DNA from: Athripsodes cinereus
Taxonomy: Eukaryota > Arthropoda > Insecta > Trichoptera > Leptoceridae
Assembly: GCA_947579605.1 (NCBI GenBank)
Contig: OX388311.1
Span: 29,142,951 to 29,206,950, forward strand
DNA length: 64,000 bases
Direction of reading: 5' to 3'
Part shown: positions 1 to 12,067 of the stretch, piece by piece
How positions within the stretch are numbered: the first letter of the stretch is position 1
Layout of the letters: the number at the start of each line of letters is the position of its first letter
Translations under genes and position numbers: made by a program
The notes under the pieces: model-generated
What the model saw: the letters and a program-made list of their open reading frames with translations, nothing else
Databases searched by the model: none
What the model was told of the DNA's origin: nothing

Positions 1-1187
1 GTTTTGTTGGATTTTGCTAACTTTAATGTTTATTCTACATTGATTTAAGTTATAGGTTTCTTAGTTGTATGTTGTTTTACTTTTTTGTATTTTTCTATTT
101 AGATAATATAATATGATTTTTTGTTAAATGCCTATAGCCGTTTATTGTGTAAAATAAATAAATAAATCTTGCACGTTTATTACTTGCAATTAGTAAGTTG
201 GTTACTCACTTTTAGGACATCCCGTGATCGAAAAAATAGATAGATTTGAGCATTTGCTTAAATTATAATAATTGTATTAACATCACTAATTACATACCAA
301 CCCATAACATATACCTACCTACCTGATTCATTTTTTACACCTTTATATGCGCATTATTTTGCAATTGTTTAACTTTGTGAATGTTAATTAGATGATCTCT
401 TGTTATAGTAAGTTGCTTTAATGATGTATTATTATTTTTATGTTTCAATGCTAAAGAAATACTGCAGAAAAAAAAACAATACATTATTACGTTTGTCACG
501 GATGTTTTGTTTCAAGATGGAGTTGTTTTAAAATGACACATCGTTGAGATTGTCATGAAATGTACAAAGCCGTAAAGACTTCTTTTGTTTCCCGATGTGA
601 AAACAATATTGACATCTTCGAATCTATTTTTGAAAATCGAATAGTGCAAGTTTAACGACTTTTAAACAAACGAAATATTTTCATGTTGTTTGGGGATTTT
701 CCAGTTGTCACTAAATGATTACTGAAACACCAAAAATGTGATGAATAGAGGGAAACTTTATGGATAGACAGAGAGGATGGAAAGCTAAAATGTGATAATT
801 AGAAGAAAGCTTTAAGAATAGCCAGTTAAGATGAAAATCTTGAATAATATATTTGTATATACAATATTTTATCATCATAATATTAAGAAATAATATGTTA
901 CTTTTGTCGACCCGATCAAGAATAAACCTTTAATTAAAATCTTCTTTCAGGAGACAGAATAATATTTTTTGTTTACTTTACGAGTTAAAAATTCATTAAG
1001 ATGCCGAGTTTAATTAATTATTCTTTTTTAATATAATAATACTTAACAATTCTACATTTGCTCAAATGTTAGAATTACTTATTAATTATATGCAAACAAA
1101 CAAAGTGAATGATATAATGTGAACTTTATTATGCGATGACGTCTTTTATTGTTGATTTTTGGATTATGTTTCAAAAATACACTCAAT
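1..1187. other. AT-rich intergenic DNA, no gene seen
   Basis: No exon-like coding stretch was recognised. Bases 100-170 look like the end of a LINE: a short AT-rich region ending in TAAATAAATAAAT. The rest is unique-looking AT-rich sequence. Confidence 0.6.
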
Positions 1188-1282
1188 AATTTATTTATAA
1201 TTTTGTGTGAATTGGTTTTATAACATTAATCATTACAAAATATCATAAAATTGTCAGTTATACAATTTAATGCACAGAGGGC

Positions 1283-1287
<5 letters not shown>
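1188..1287 (-). repeat. LINE 3' end (family B), left half, split by a later insertion
   Basis: The sequence ends with CACAGAGGGCGAG, the conserved 3' block also seen near 32113, 42970 and 62440. It then breaks at a long poly-T run. The missing half (GCGATATCTTCCAACTAACC) resumes near 1575, so a family A LINE landed inside this older LINE tail. Confidence 0.65.
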
Positions 1288-1318
<31 letters not shown>

Positions 1319-1552
1319 CAATTTTATTCAATTTATTCAATCATAAACAATACCTCAAAACAGCAACTAAGGTTGCTGGTGTCAGAGGCGTGCAGTATTA
1401 CAAATCTGGTAAAACAATTCATAAATTTAAATTATTTGATATTATAGTAAAATATAAGACACCAGAGCAAAGAAATCACAGAACAGCAACATTATTGAAA
1501 ACAAAAAACACAAAACACTATCACAAACATTGAGAAGTCATTACTAACTCTT
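1288..1552 (-). mobile_element. 5'-truncated non-LTR retrotransposon 3' end (family A), copy 1
   Basis: About 240 bp is near-identical to copies at 28971-29340 and 51380-51612. It starts with a run of about 32 T on the + strand, which is a poly(A) tail on the minus strand. On the minus strand the sequence begins just before the end of an ORF that copy 2 shows more fully, then gives 3'UTR and tail. It sits inside a family B LINE tail. Confidence 0.8.
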
Positions 1553-2565
1553 TAATCCTAGTTTAATGCTAGATTGCGATATCTTCCAACTAACCATTTA
1601 TAATAGCATTTTGTAGCTACTGTGATGAAATAATAACAGAAGGAAACCAGGTGCACCATTTTTTTGCCTATGTGGCTTATGAAAATAGTTTTGTAGTCCT
1701 CATTACCAAACTTAGGGCTAGTGTGAAAGATGCCCAGGGCAAAACGGTCTACTGGCACCCTTTTTCACACTAATATTGTTTTATAAACTTACAATTAGGT
1801 CTCAGTTTTGAGAATTTCACTTGCATTCAATATTTCTAACCCCCCGATTTTTGATTTAAAGGATTTTACGATGTCTCCAATTTTGTTAGAGGATGTCATG
1901 AATATAAATATATAATTAATTTTATTTTAGATAAATATGCCATCAGAAAAGACAAAACATGGGCCGCAGAATTATAAAATAAACCCATGTAGGGTGACCA
2001 ATCGTCCGGATTTGTAAAATTTTCATCAATAAATTTTATTTTATGTATTTTACAAACTCGCATCGGACGAATGTATTAATTTAATATCAAGCCAATTACA
2101 CAGCAGCCGAATAAGCGTCAAAAATGTCTTTCATTGATATATAATTTGTATTCAATATCGCAAACAATACATTTGCAATTTATTAATAACCAAGTTATCT
2201 ATACTTATCACATATTGCACTTATTCGTCAAATTATAAAAATAATTCTAAATGTATTTATTGCATTGATATCAAACCGTATAAAAAATATACTTGCTAAC
2301 AATAATCTATATGCCGATAAGAGATGCATATTACAAGCGTTCAATTATATGAGATTATCAGAAATAATTGCTAGTGATACATGTTAATCTTTTAATGTGT
2401 GAACATTGATGAATAGTCATTCCAAATTAATTGCCATACTTTGTATCGTATCTCAAGATAGGACCTACGGCGGATATGTTTTTCATTTATAAAAAATCAC
2501 ACTAACTGTAATATTTGCGCATACGTCTATTAGTCAGATTTTATTTTGGGTAATTTATAGAACAA
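1553..2565. other. AT-rich intergenic DNA
   Basis: The first 50 bases are the second half of the split family B LINE tail. The rest shows no exon, RNA gene or repeat that I can support. Confidence 0.5.
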
Positions 2566-2713
2566 ATCAGAAATCTGTTCTAAGACAACGGTAGCAGTTA
2601 TAGGTCTGATCTTCAGAGAGAACATATGGGTGACATATAAATAGATATTGGTGGTGCTAACTCGATTTCGTCATAAATGTCAGATACGACAGTTAGTCAG
2701 CAAAAGGACGATT
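2566..2713 (-). mobile_element. Half copy of MITE family M1
   Basis: A diverged right half of the M1 element seen complete at 16482-16869. It keeps ACAAATCAGAAA, TGATCTTCAGAGAGAACAT, the AACTCGATTTCG block and the end TCAGATACGACAGTTAGTCAG..GGACGA. The other terminus is missing. Confidence 0.65.
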
Positions 2714-3789
2714 TATTTGCGACGTGTTAATTGAATATTAGGAAGAGTTACGTGATTATATGAAGATAAGCAAAGATAAGAATGTGTTTGACAGAGGAAT
2801 TTTGCTATTGATTTTTTAGATATGAAAAAGTAGATAATAGAACATAATTGATAGCTGTGACAGAAAGGCACTAAATTGATTTATTTTTGATGTCCGAGAC
2901 AATAATAATATCTATGATTGGTAAACAGTGTTGATATTACGTAATTGTACTGAAATTCTTGATAAAAGAATAATAATTTAAGTTTTTCTCATTCTTGTAT
3001 CCTGTCAAATCATTTCTAATAGCTAACTATCTTACAGAAAATTTCTTTGTTTTAATTGAATAAGCTTTTTTTCGTTTTAAACTCGATCCATTTTCGAATA
3101 TCCTGAAACCAGGAAAAGTATTTTAAATCGATTTTTCTATTTCTCTTGCAGTGATATATTTATAATCAAATTTTCGCCCTTTTCATAATTATCAGAAATG
3201 AAGAAATGAATATATTTTGCACAGTTTTGGGGTCATCCCCCACAAAAGTACATTACGAGAGATAGACAATTGGATTTTTTAAATCCACGCTTTTGAAATC
3301 TGCAAACTATTCTGAAATCTATAGTCAAACAAATGCAGAAAGTAAGGCCAATATTACAATTCTTTTCAAAGTAATTTGAAGAGTAGTATTTCAAATAATA
3401 TCATATTATATTATCAGTGATGATAGCCAATCTGTTCTGAGATGAATGACATTGTCATTTTTATTGAGTACCTACCCACATTACATATGTGAATTAAAAA
3501 TGACTATACCCACTACTTGTTTACAAACCTAATTAATAGTCACGTGTTTTTAAATTGTTATGTGATCGTTGTAGTAATAAAATAAAACACGAATTAATCA
3601 AAGTTACTAAAATCATTTTTACTATCAAAATTTGCAGGGAGAAATTGTCATCTATCGAAAAAGCTTTCTAAATTTGCAACTTTCCGGACTTATTCGTTCT
3701 GTTTATGTGTATTGATGTTTTAACGAAAATATCGTATTTTTTTGAGGAAATCAGATACATATTATTAAAACAAAAAGTAGAAGCTTTAT
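2714..3789. other. Intergenic DNA, nothing recognised
   Basis: AT-rich with scattered stops in all frames. I see no exon or RNA gene. The LTR element's target duplication (ATTC, 3790-3793) follows. Confidence 0.5.
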
Positions 3790-3793
3790 ATTC

Positions 3794-5563
3794 TGATACG
3801 TTTTCGTCCCACCAGGACGTTCGCATCATATCAATATACAAAAAAAATCAAAAGAGAAATTATCAAATATTTAAAGAAACGAATTTACATGAATTGTACA
3901 TAAGATAATTATATAAATTGACTCGTTAGCCCCCAGCTTTCTATGTACTAAGTACATAGAAAACACATAGAATATTATATATGGAGAAAGTATATAATGA
4001 AAGTTACAGTTATAATTATTTGCAATTAAAACAGATTAATATATAGGCTCAAGTTCATGTCTAGGGTATGATTCTACTTAGTCTGTGCAAGAGGAATGCA
4101 TTGTGTGTGGGTGACAGTTACATACTTCAATTATACATATTATACTTACGTAAAGTTCAGAGAATTCTTTATCCTTCGGTTTCATCATTTTCTTATGGTC
4201 ATCATATCATTATAGAATACTTAGGTAATTTATGCAATAATGTTTCTTCTGTTAGCATACTTTATATTGCAAAGATTCTACTTATATCTTTTCTTGAGTA
4301 GAATTATAGATTGATATTCATTTCCATTTTAGATTCTTGTACTCATGTCCCTTATAGATACTCATACAAAAGTTCGTTACATACAGTTTCACTCAGGGTT
4401 CGAACCCGAGGGTATCATAATATATTATTAAATTATTATATGCACAGCTTATTCCGGAATTGAGCCTGGAATAACTCCTTTTTCGAGTACATTAATACAT
4501 ATCCAATAACAGTTACAAGTTTGGTACAATATCAATATCCAGCAATATCCACTTTTGGTATCTGTTTGTACGGAAGGTACATTTTATTAATAAAGGAAAG
4601 GTGATTATGTAAAAGCAATAAAATTCGTAAATGGAGATAAAACAAGACAGTATGTATTGAATGAAAACAGGGATGATACATAACAATGGTTCATAGACTT
4701 ATAACTCAATTATTAGAACATTACACAGACATTTAAACATATATAGTGGATTATACATAAAAGTATGAGAGCAATGGTTATACCCTAAATTCAATACGGA
4801 CATTTGAACAAAGTGGCAGGTAGATAGATACTCAAATATTCAATACATAAAGTGGCATTTACAATGGTTCTCAGATTATAATTAAACTTATAGCTTGGCG
4901 TGTACTTACAGATTAAATTACACGTTATTTACGCTTGGTTCCTGATTATCGGGCGATTCAGATATATACGTTGACAAACGCGTAGATGACTTCCTATGTT
5001 GTTCTGCTATACCGTCTATAAAACCCATACTATACGGTATTTAAGAAACTACATTATTTTGAGACGCGAACATTTAATATTAAGAAATTTACATATGGCG
5101 GGAACACGTTACTTGGATATATGAATTCCATATTAACCTCACTATTTTGGTCATACACTACTCAAATTACTATATTATTTTGCACATAATATTTAGACAA
5201 TCTCTGCTATAACCAGTTATATTATATTTATTATTATTACGAATGAAATACTGTCTTATTGAGTTCGCGGTTATCCACGGAGACAAGCTCCGTGGAGGTG
5301 TTGATTTCTCCAATGCGACAGGCGAACTGAACTTGCTTGCAAGCGACGCGCGGACCTCCGCCGTGTTGACCGTTTTCTTCAACCGTTATTTTTGGCGCAA
5401 CGACAAAATCATACGTTTGGCGTACAAGGTTAAAGGAACACGTGTTAAGGATATGATTTCCATAACGTCTAATTATTATTACGAGTGACCCCGTGGACAA
5501 CAAATGAATGTAGGAACATTAGCCAGTATGAACTTCTCCGCAGCGATTATTTAATGCGTAGCA
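3794..5563 (-). repeat. 3' LTR (left copy on the + strand)
   Basis: A 1,770-bp LTR. It contains a B-box-like near-palindrome (GGGTTCGAACCC, near 4397) and a GC-richer module (about 5240-5485) flanked by direct repeats. That module has a CCACGGAG/CTCCGTGG hairpin at about 5275-5295. The frames of 70-88 codons on both strands in this module are not credible genes. Confidence 0.93.
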
Positions 5564-5590
5564 TTCTCCCTTTCGGCCCCTCTTGAAAAT
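5564..5590 (-). promoter_or_regulatory. Polypurine tract of the LTR element
   Basis: Read on the minus strand, the bases next to the 3' LTR are GAGGGGCCGAAAGGGAGAA followed by TGCTACGC. A purine-rich tract directly 5' of an LTR primes plus-strand synthesis, so it fixes the element's orientation. Confidence 0.7.
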
Positions 5591-5638
5591 TTGAAGAGAA
5601 GCGACAAATTTTCAAGTTCCCCAATTATACAAAAAAAT

Positions 5639-5761
5639 TTGAGAACCACTACAAAAATTGTTGAGAACCACTGGTTACATGAAAAGATTGAATACCACTG
5701 GTCACATAAAAAGTTGAGTACCACTGGTTAAAAGAAGTTGAGAACCACTGGATACATAAGC
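5639..5761 (-). repeat. Five imperfect tandem units next to the polypurine tract
   Basis: TTGAGAACCACTGG-type units recur at about 5639, 5660, 5687, 5713 and 5737, spaced 21-27 bp. They lie in the element's 3' untranslated part. Confidence 0.75.
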
Positions 5762-8700
5762 AATTACATAGGTACACAAACAATTACAGACAAACAATTC
5801 AATATGGTGGCTTATATACTATTACAATTGTTTCTTACATACGATAGCCCATTCAAATATTATTATTAACACTCGCGGTAAATTGCCCATAGTCAAAATT
5901 GATGCGAACTGTTTTCATATTTTGACTTACACTTCTTAATAATAACCAAAATTCACTTTAGTTGTTTTAGTACGGGGCTCCTAACAAAAGTTTGAGAGCT
6001 ACAATCATAACAATATAATAGTACATAGAGGTGTGTATATATATAGATATGTGCATATGTGCATGTATATGAAAAACACAGGTTATGAAAACAACAACTT
6101 TAAACATTTTACAATACAATTTTATAAGAAACTCAGGATCTGTATTACGTTACAATATACGGTTCGTTCTACATTGGTGATAAAAATTATTCTCTTCAAT
6201 TTATCAATATACGTACGTTTCATTGCTGGATTCTTTTACTACGATCGACGACAAGTTAACATTTTAAACATGACAAACATATAAAACAAAAGTTACATAC
6301 TTAAGAAGTTGGTTTACATCATTTTCGATTCCAGTTACATGTATCCGGCAAGCCATTGGAAAAGTAACATAAAGGGATCTAAATAATTATAAACAATTTT
6401 GTATAGATGGAATTAGAGATACTACATTTACGCTTCATTTTACCCATTAAGCTTAATAGCACTCATATACAAGTGATTTCATGTACCATGTACCATACAA
6501 AGATATTGGCAAAGCACAGAAAGAAATCATACATAATAAGGACATACATATTAGAAAAACAATTTACACGCAGACATGACATAATGGTACATCACGACGA
6601 CTGCAATCACATTTACAGTAACCGATATTCATTAATGGCGTCAAATCCTTCTACGCATATTACATAGACACAGTTCTCACACAGAGACAGATTTCTCACA
6701 TAGAGATAATCTCAGAGGGAGCTACCCTCACACAGGCTTAATACATGACAAATACATTGAACAACTTTCGATCTTTGCTACACAATATACAAGTTACAAG
6801 TTCAATAAATTCTAATATACATCATTATTCAAATTCAACATTTACTTCTTCATACAGGGCTCACCTTTCATAAACAGATTCATACATCATCTTTATTCAC
6901 TAACATACAATTAATTGAAATTATCCCATTGAATATCTGTAGCCAACATTCCACTACAGGTTTTATTCTGTGTCCTCCATAAGCCATTCCGTTCAATGTC
7001 AAAATGTTCTATCACATTTTCCAATGTATTCAAGCAACATAACAATTTTACATGAAGTCACAAAATTATTTAATTCAACAAGGATATACTACATCCAAAC
7101 ATTTCCAATTACAATTCATAAGAGATTACTACGTGTCCTACGCGGAATTAAACGTCATATAAACTCAAACTTCAAAATAATAGGCATGAACGATTAGCAA
7201 TCACATTGTCTACATTCATCAAAAAGAGCATTACGATTTATCTTTCACACATCCAGACAACATCGTCTCTATATTGATTACACATAAAGTCACACAAAAA
7301 GTATTCAAACACATCTCTCCTATCACGGCTTTACATATTACATAAACATAACTCATTTTTTATCAAAGAGCGTTCGTAAGTTTACCTTTACGGAACAATT
7401 CACTTAACGGACTCAGTTCTCAAATAAACAAGGCATAGGTTACTTCAATATGTCACGCTGATAATAAGCCGCAAAAGTCACATTAGTACATTTCAAGAAA
7501 ATTAATTACTTCACAAAAGATAACAAATTCCGTACACGAAGGGTTAATATTCAACAGCAAAAATTCTACATCGTTACATGGTTACTTCTTTAATTTCCAA
7601 AAAAAATTTACAAAACATCATTCTACTATTTACGTTAATGTCAAAATTTTCAACGGTGGTCATCAAAGGGTTAACTGTTTCTTAACTAAATTCAAAAAAT
7701 TCAGTTACAGTTCACATATACTTGACATTAAAAAAATTCAATTATTGTTCACAAAGGGTTGACAATTCGGTCATGCTTCACAAAGGGTTAAGTGTATTTA
7801 TTTTTCAAATTTCGTGAACGGTCGTGAAGGTTTAACATTATTCATTTCGATTTATTTTTTAACTTTAATTTTCTCAAAACAAAAATATTTGTTTAATATT
7901 ATTCATCATTATTATTTCGTCACATCACTACGTACGCATATATATATTCTTATCAAAATTCTACTACGCATAATTTTACACAACAACGCTCATTTAATAT
8001 TATTTCTCCAAGAGTTCAATAAAGATTTTTTATTCCAAATGCAACATTTTACTGTTTCAAAAAATTTAATTCAATTTAATATTTAACATCGATTTTTACT
8101 CTCATCGTTTGAAAATGAATCTACTATTAAAATAACATAACAACAAAATTATGTTTACCGGCAAAGTTCTTTGTACACTTTGGTTTATTATACACATAAC
8201 ACTATGGGTACATATTATTTCGTTTCATTCCAATATTATTATTTTCAACTATACATTTTACTAGTAATCTGGAGTTCCCAATTCGCGTATTCATATTACT
8301 ATTATGTTGAGGTATGTTGTATACTGTCCTTTTCTCTCGCGACGCATAGGTACGTACATACTATGCTGTGTTTTATTTCTTAATAACGGACTTCTCCCTA
8401 CGAACGGAATAGTTTACACTATTTTAAAAACTGACTGCACCCAATTGTGTTCTGCATACGCGCTCTCGATGGTACATACTACACGTTGTATAGGTATGTA
8501 TGCTACCTGTTCGCACACCGCACGCTTCTCGCGATGCACAACTACGGTATAATATTATATCCATCCTTACGGCGTTCGATATTATAGATACACACTATAT
8601 CTTCGTTATGTTATGTTGGTCGGTTTGCGATGTTTTGCTTACCGCTTAATACGAAACATTACGATGGAATATTCTCTACAATACAATTCTTTCTCATACG

Positions 8701-9008
8701 GCATCGATTTTTTACTCCACATTATAACAATACTCGCGACAAACGTTTGCGCTATACACCAATACATTTATTTTTTAAATACGGACATTTAAATTATTTA
8801 TCCTACGATTCCTGTTTCATTTTTAAAATTGTTTTCATATACATACACACATTAAATTATTACATTTTCAATTAATATCAATACACATAATTACACAACA
8901 AAGATAAGAATTCTGAACCTTAAAATCACACATATTCACCACACAATACATTTAAATTCCGGGTCAACAATTATACGAACTGTTAAATCCAGGACATAGC
9001 CCACAAAT
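5762..9008 (-). other. Non-coding internal region of the LTR element
   Basis: About 3.2 kb with strong strand asymmetry: the + strand is poor in G, so the sense (minus) strand is poor in C. Open frames of 70-90 codons occur only on the antisense strand, have no domain, and follow from the base skew. CAAAGGGTTRA motifs recur at 7545, 7664, 7752 and 7778. The primer-binding site should lie just below 9008; the minus-strand sequence there (TGGGCTATGTCCTGG) matches no tRNA end I know. Confidence 0.7.
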
Positions 9009-10778
9009 TGATACGTTTTCGTCCCACCAGGACGTTCGCATCATATCAATATACAAAAAAAATCAAAAGAGAAATTATCAAATATTTAAAGAAACGAATT
9101 TACATGAATTGTACATAAGATAATTATATAAATTGACTCGTTAGCCCCCAGCTTTCTATGTACTAAGTACATAGAAAACACATAGAATATTATATATGGA
9201 GAAAGTATATAATGAAAGTTACAGTTATAATTATTTGCAATTAAAACAGATTAATATATAGGCTCAAGTTCATGTCTAGGGTATGATTCTACTTAGTCTG
9301 TGCAAGAGGAATGCATTGTGTGTGGGTGACAGTTACATACTTCAATTATACATATTATACTTACGTAAAGTTCAGAGAATTCTTTATCCTTCGGTTTCAT
9401 CATTTTCTTATGGTCATCATATCATTATAGAATACTTAGGTAATTTATGCAATAATGTTTCTTCTGTTAGCATACTTTATATTGCAAAGATTCTACTTAT
9501 ATCTTTTCTTGAGTAGAATTATAGATTGATATTCATTTCCATTTTAGATTCTTGTACTCATGTCCCTTATAGATACTCATACAAAAGTTCGTTACATACA
9601 GTTTCACTCAGGGTTCGAACCCGAGGGTATCATAATATATTATTAAATTATTATATGCACAGCTTATTCCGGAATTGAGCCTGGAATAACTCCTTTTTCG
9701 AGTACATTAATACATATCCAATAACAGTTACAAGTTTGGTACAATATCAATATCCAGCAATATCCACTTTTGGTATCTGTTTGTACGGAAGGTACATTTT
9801 ATTAATAAAGGAAAGGTGATTATGTAAAAGCAATAAAATTCGTAAATGGAGATAAAACAAGACAGTATGTATTGAATGAAAACAGGGATGATACATAACA
9901 ATGGTTCATAGACTTATAACTCAATTATTAGAACATTACACAGACATTTAAACATATATAGTGGATTATACATAAAAGTATGAGAGCAATGGTTATACCC
10001 TAAATTCAATACGGACATTTGAACAAAGTGGCAGGTAGATAGATACTCAAATATTCAATACATAAAGTGGCATTTACAATGGTTCTCAGATTATAATTAA
10101 ACTTACAGCTTGGCGTGTACTTACAGATTAAATTACACGTTATTTACGCTTGGTTCCTGATTATCGGGCGATTCAGATATATACGTTGACAAACGCGTAG
10201 ATGACTTCCTATGTTGTTCTGCTATACCGTCTATAAAACCCATACTATACGGTATTTAAGAAACTACATTATTTTGAGACGCGAACATTTAATATTAAGA
10301 AATTTACATATGGCGGGAACACGTTACTTGGATATATGAATTCCATATTAACCTCACTATTTTGGTCATACACTACTCAAATTACTATATTATTTTGCAC
10401 ATAATATTTAGACAATCTCTGCTATAACCAGTTATATTATATTTATTATTATTACGAATGAAATACTGTCTTATTGAGTTCGCGGTTATCCACGGAGACA
10501 AGCTCCGTGGAGGTGTTGATTTCTCCAATGCGACAGGCGAACTGAACTTGCTTGCAAGCGACGCGCGGACCTCCGCCGTGTTGACCGTTTTCTTCAACCG
10601 TTATTTTTGGCGCAACGACAAAATCATACGTTTGGCGTACAAGGTTAAAGGAACACGTGTTAAGGATATGATTTCCATAACGTCTAATTATTATTACGAG
10701 TGACCCCGTGGACAACAAATGAATGTAGGAACATTAGCCAGTATGAACTTCTCCGCAGCGATTATTTAATGCGTAGCA
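9009..10778 (-). repeat. 5' LTR (right copy on the + strand)
   Basis: Same length and sequence as the left LTR except C at 10106. It begins TGATACG and ends GTAGCA on the + strand and is followed by the second ATTC of the target duplication. Transcription of the element should start here and run leftward. Confidence 0.93.
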
Positions 10779-10981
10779 ATTCACAACGTAATACAAGGAA
10801 CATTATAAACAATGATAGAAAATGCGCAATACAATAATAGAAACATGGTATAGTATGCAGATAAGTTAGTGCGATAGGAGAAATTATCACAGAAGTGCGA
10901 TATCTTTTACCTAACCCACCACAAACATTATCCAGAACATACTTAATAAGGGCACCTATTATTATCCCTGTTACGTACCTG

Positions 10982-11026
10982 GTTCATGTATCTATAGCGA
11001 ATAATATTCGCTATAGATACATGAAC
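10982..11026. repeat. Near-perfect 45-bp palindrome
   Basis: Two 22-bp arms (GTTCATGTATCTATAGCGAATA and its reverse complement) are separated by a single base. It could extrude as a cruciform. No gene lies beside it. Confidence 0.9.
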
Positions 11027-11739
11027 ATATTATATAAACAAACATACATATTTAAGAAGGGACTACAATAATATTTATGCGTGGAATTAACTTTTCGAGG
11101 CTACCATAGTAATGTACCTCTCTACACTTATGATTTTAGCTAATATTTTCTATCATGTGATCTGTTAATAATAATTTTCCGTGACATTTCACCCTCTTGT
11201 CGTAATGAATAGTATGTAACATATATGTATTATGTAATAATTGAGAGTAGATTTCATTCGTGACGGTTATTATTTACACTTGAATAAATATACCAACCCA
11301 TCATTTATTTTTCAAGATGTTATCAGCTTTACGTTAAGTAATTATTACAATTAGATACAATTGACATAAAGCACGCTTTAAGCTTTATTAGGCATAATAA
11401 ATAACAAGTATACCTTTTATTTTATATGAATACCTGAATAAATTTTTAGCACAGTCTAAATATATAACAATGAGGATAAAAGTAAATTAAATACTTTAAT
11501 TCTTATTGCCTGCTCTGTGAAGTTCCCAGCAAAAATAAGGACAAACACTTTTTTCTACGTGTTTGAAAGCTCTAAAAAAGTCAGTTATTTGTAAAATATC
11601 ACGAAAAAGACACGGTATAGCAGCCATCTTATTTTTTATTGGCATGTAGAAAACAACCAACATGTTACTCAAATAAATAATATATTTCAAACGAGTTTGA
11701 AAAAGACTACTATACCCTATATACTGTACCCTCACGCCG

Positions 11740-12067
11740 TGTCCCAAGTGGGGTAGGCAGAGAGAACGGAACGTCAAACAGATCTATCTTTACACACTTC
11801 CTTCGCTTCCTCCACATTCATACAGTTTCTCATACACGCACGTCGGTTCCTCTTACTCAACACGCGGCCGTCCTTGAGAATTTGATCCACGTGATCAAGC
11901 CACGTGGTTCTCGGACGTCCGCGTTTCCTCACACCCTTTCTTTCAGATAAGTATGTATATCCTCTTTGTCACTCTTACCTCGTTCAATCGTTCAACATGC
12001 CCAAACCATCGTAGTTTATTCACGCGCATTCTGTCCACAACACTCTTCTTGCATCCGCTCATTCTTC
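11740..12067 (-). mobile_element. Reverse-transcriptase C-terminal remnant of a non-LTR retrotransposon
   Basis: The minus strand encodes pieces such as [34 protein letters not shown] and VCKDRSVWRS, the signature of LINE reverse-transcriptase C-termini. Stops and frame changes break it. The core (about 11835-12067) recurs at 24584-24809. Confidence 0.8.

Larger units (their letters stand above)
3794..10778 (-). mobile_element. Non-autonomous LTR retrotransposon (LARD-like), very young
   Basis: Two direct repeats of exactly 1,770 bp (3794-5563 and 9009-10778, offset 5215) begin TG and end CA. They enclose 3,445 bp and are flanked by the 4-bp duplication ATTC (3790-3793 and 10779-10782). The one difference I found is T at 4891 against C at 10106. 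A polypurine tract abuts the left LTR on the minus strand, so the element reads right to left. The internal part encodes no gag, protease, reverse transcriptase or integrase: the longest frames are about 90 codons and AT-rich. The near-identity of the LTRs implies recent insertion using proteins from a related autonomous element. No tRNA primer site could be assigned. Class (Gypsy, Bel or Copia) cannot be told without coding sequence. Confidence 0.93.

Noticed and set aside
5170..5503. Identical frames of 70-88 codons in both LTRs (also 10385-10718)
   Set aside because: Duplicated only because the LTRs are duplicated; they overlap on both strands and show no domain.
6033..8875. Seven + strand frames of 70-90 codons inside the LTR element as gag or pol
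   Set aside because: They run antisense to the element, have no retroviral motif, and follow from the scarcity of G on that strand.
3796..10778. A simple tandem or segmental duplication of 1.77 kb
   Set aside because: The TG..CA ends, 4-bp target duplication and adjacent polypurine tract identify the repeats as LTRs of one insertion.
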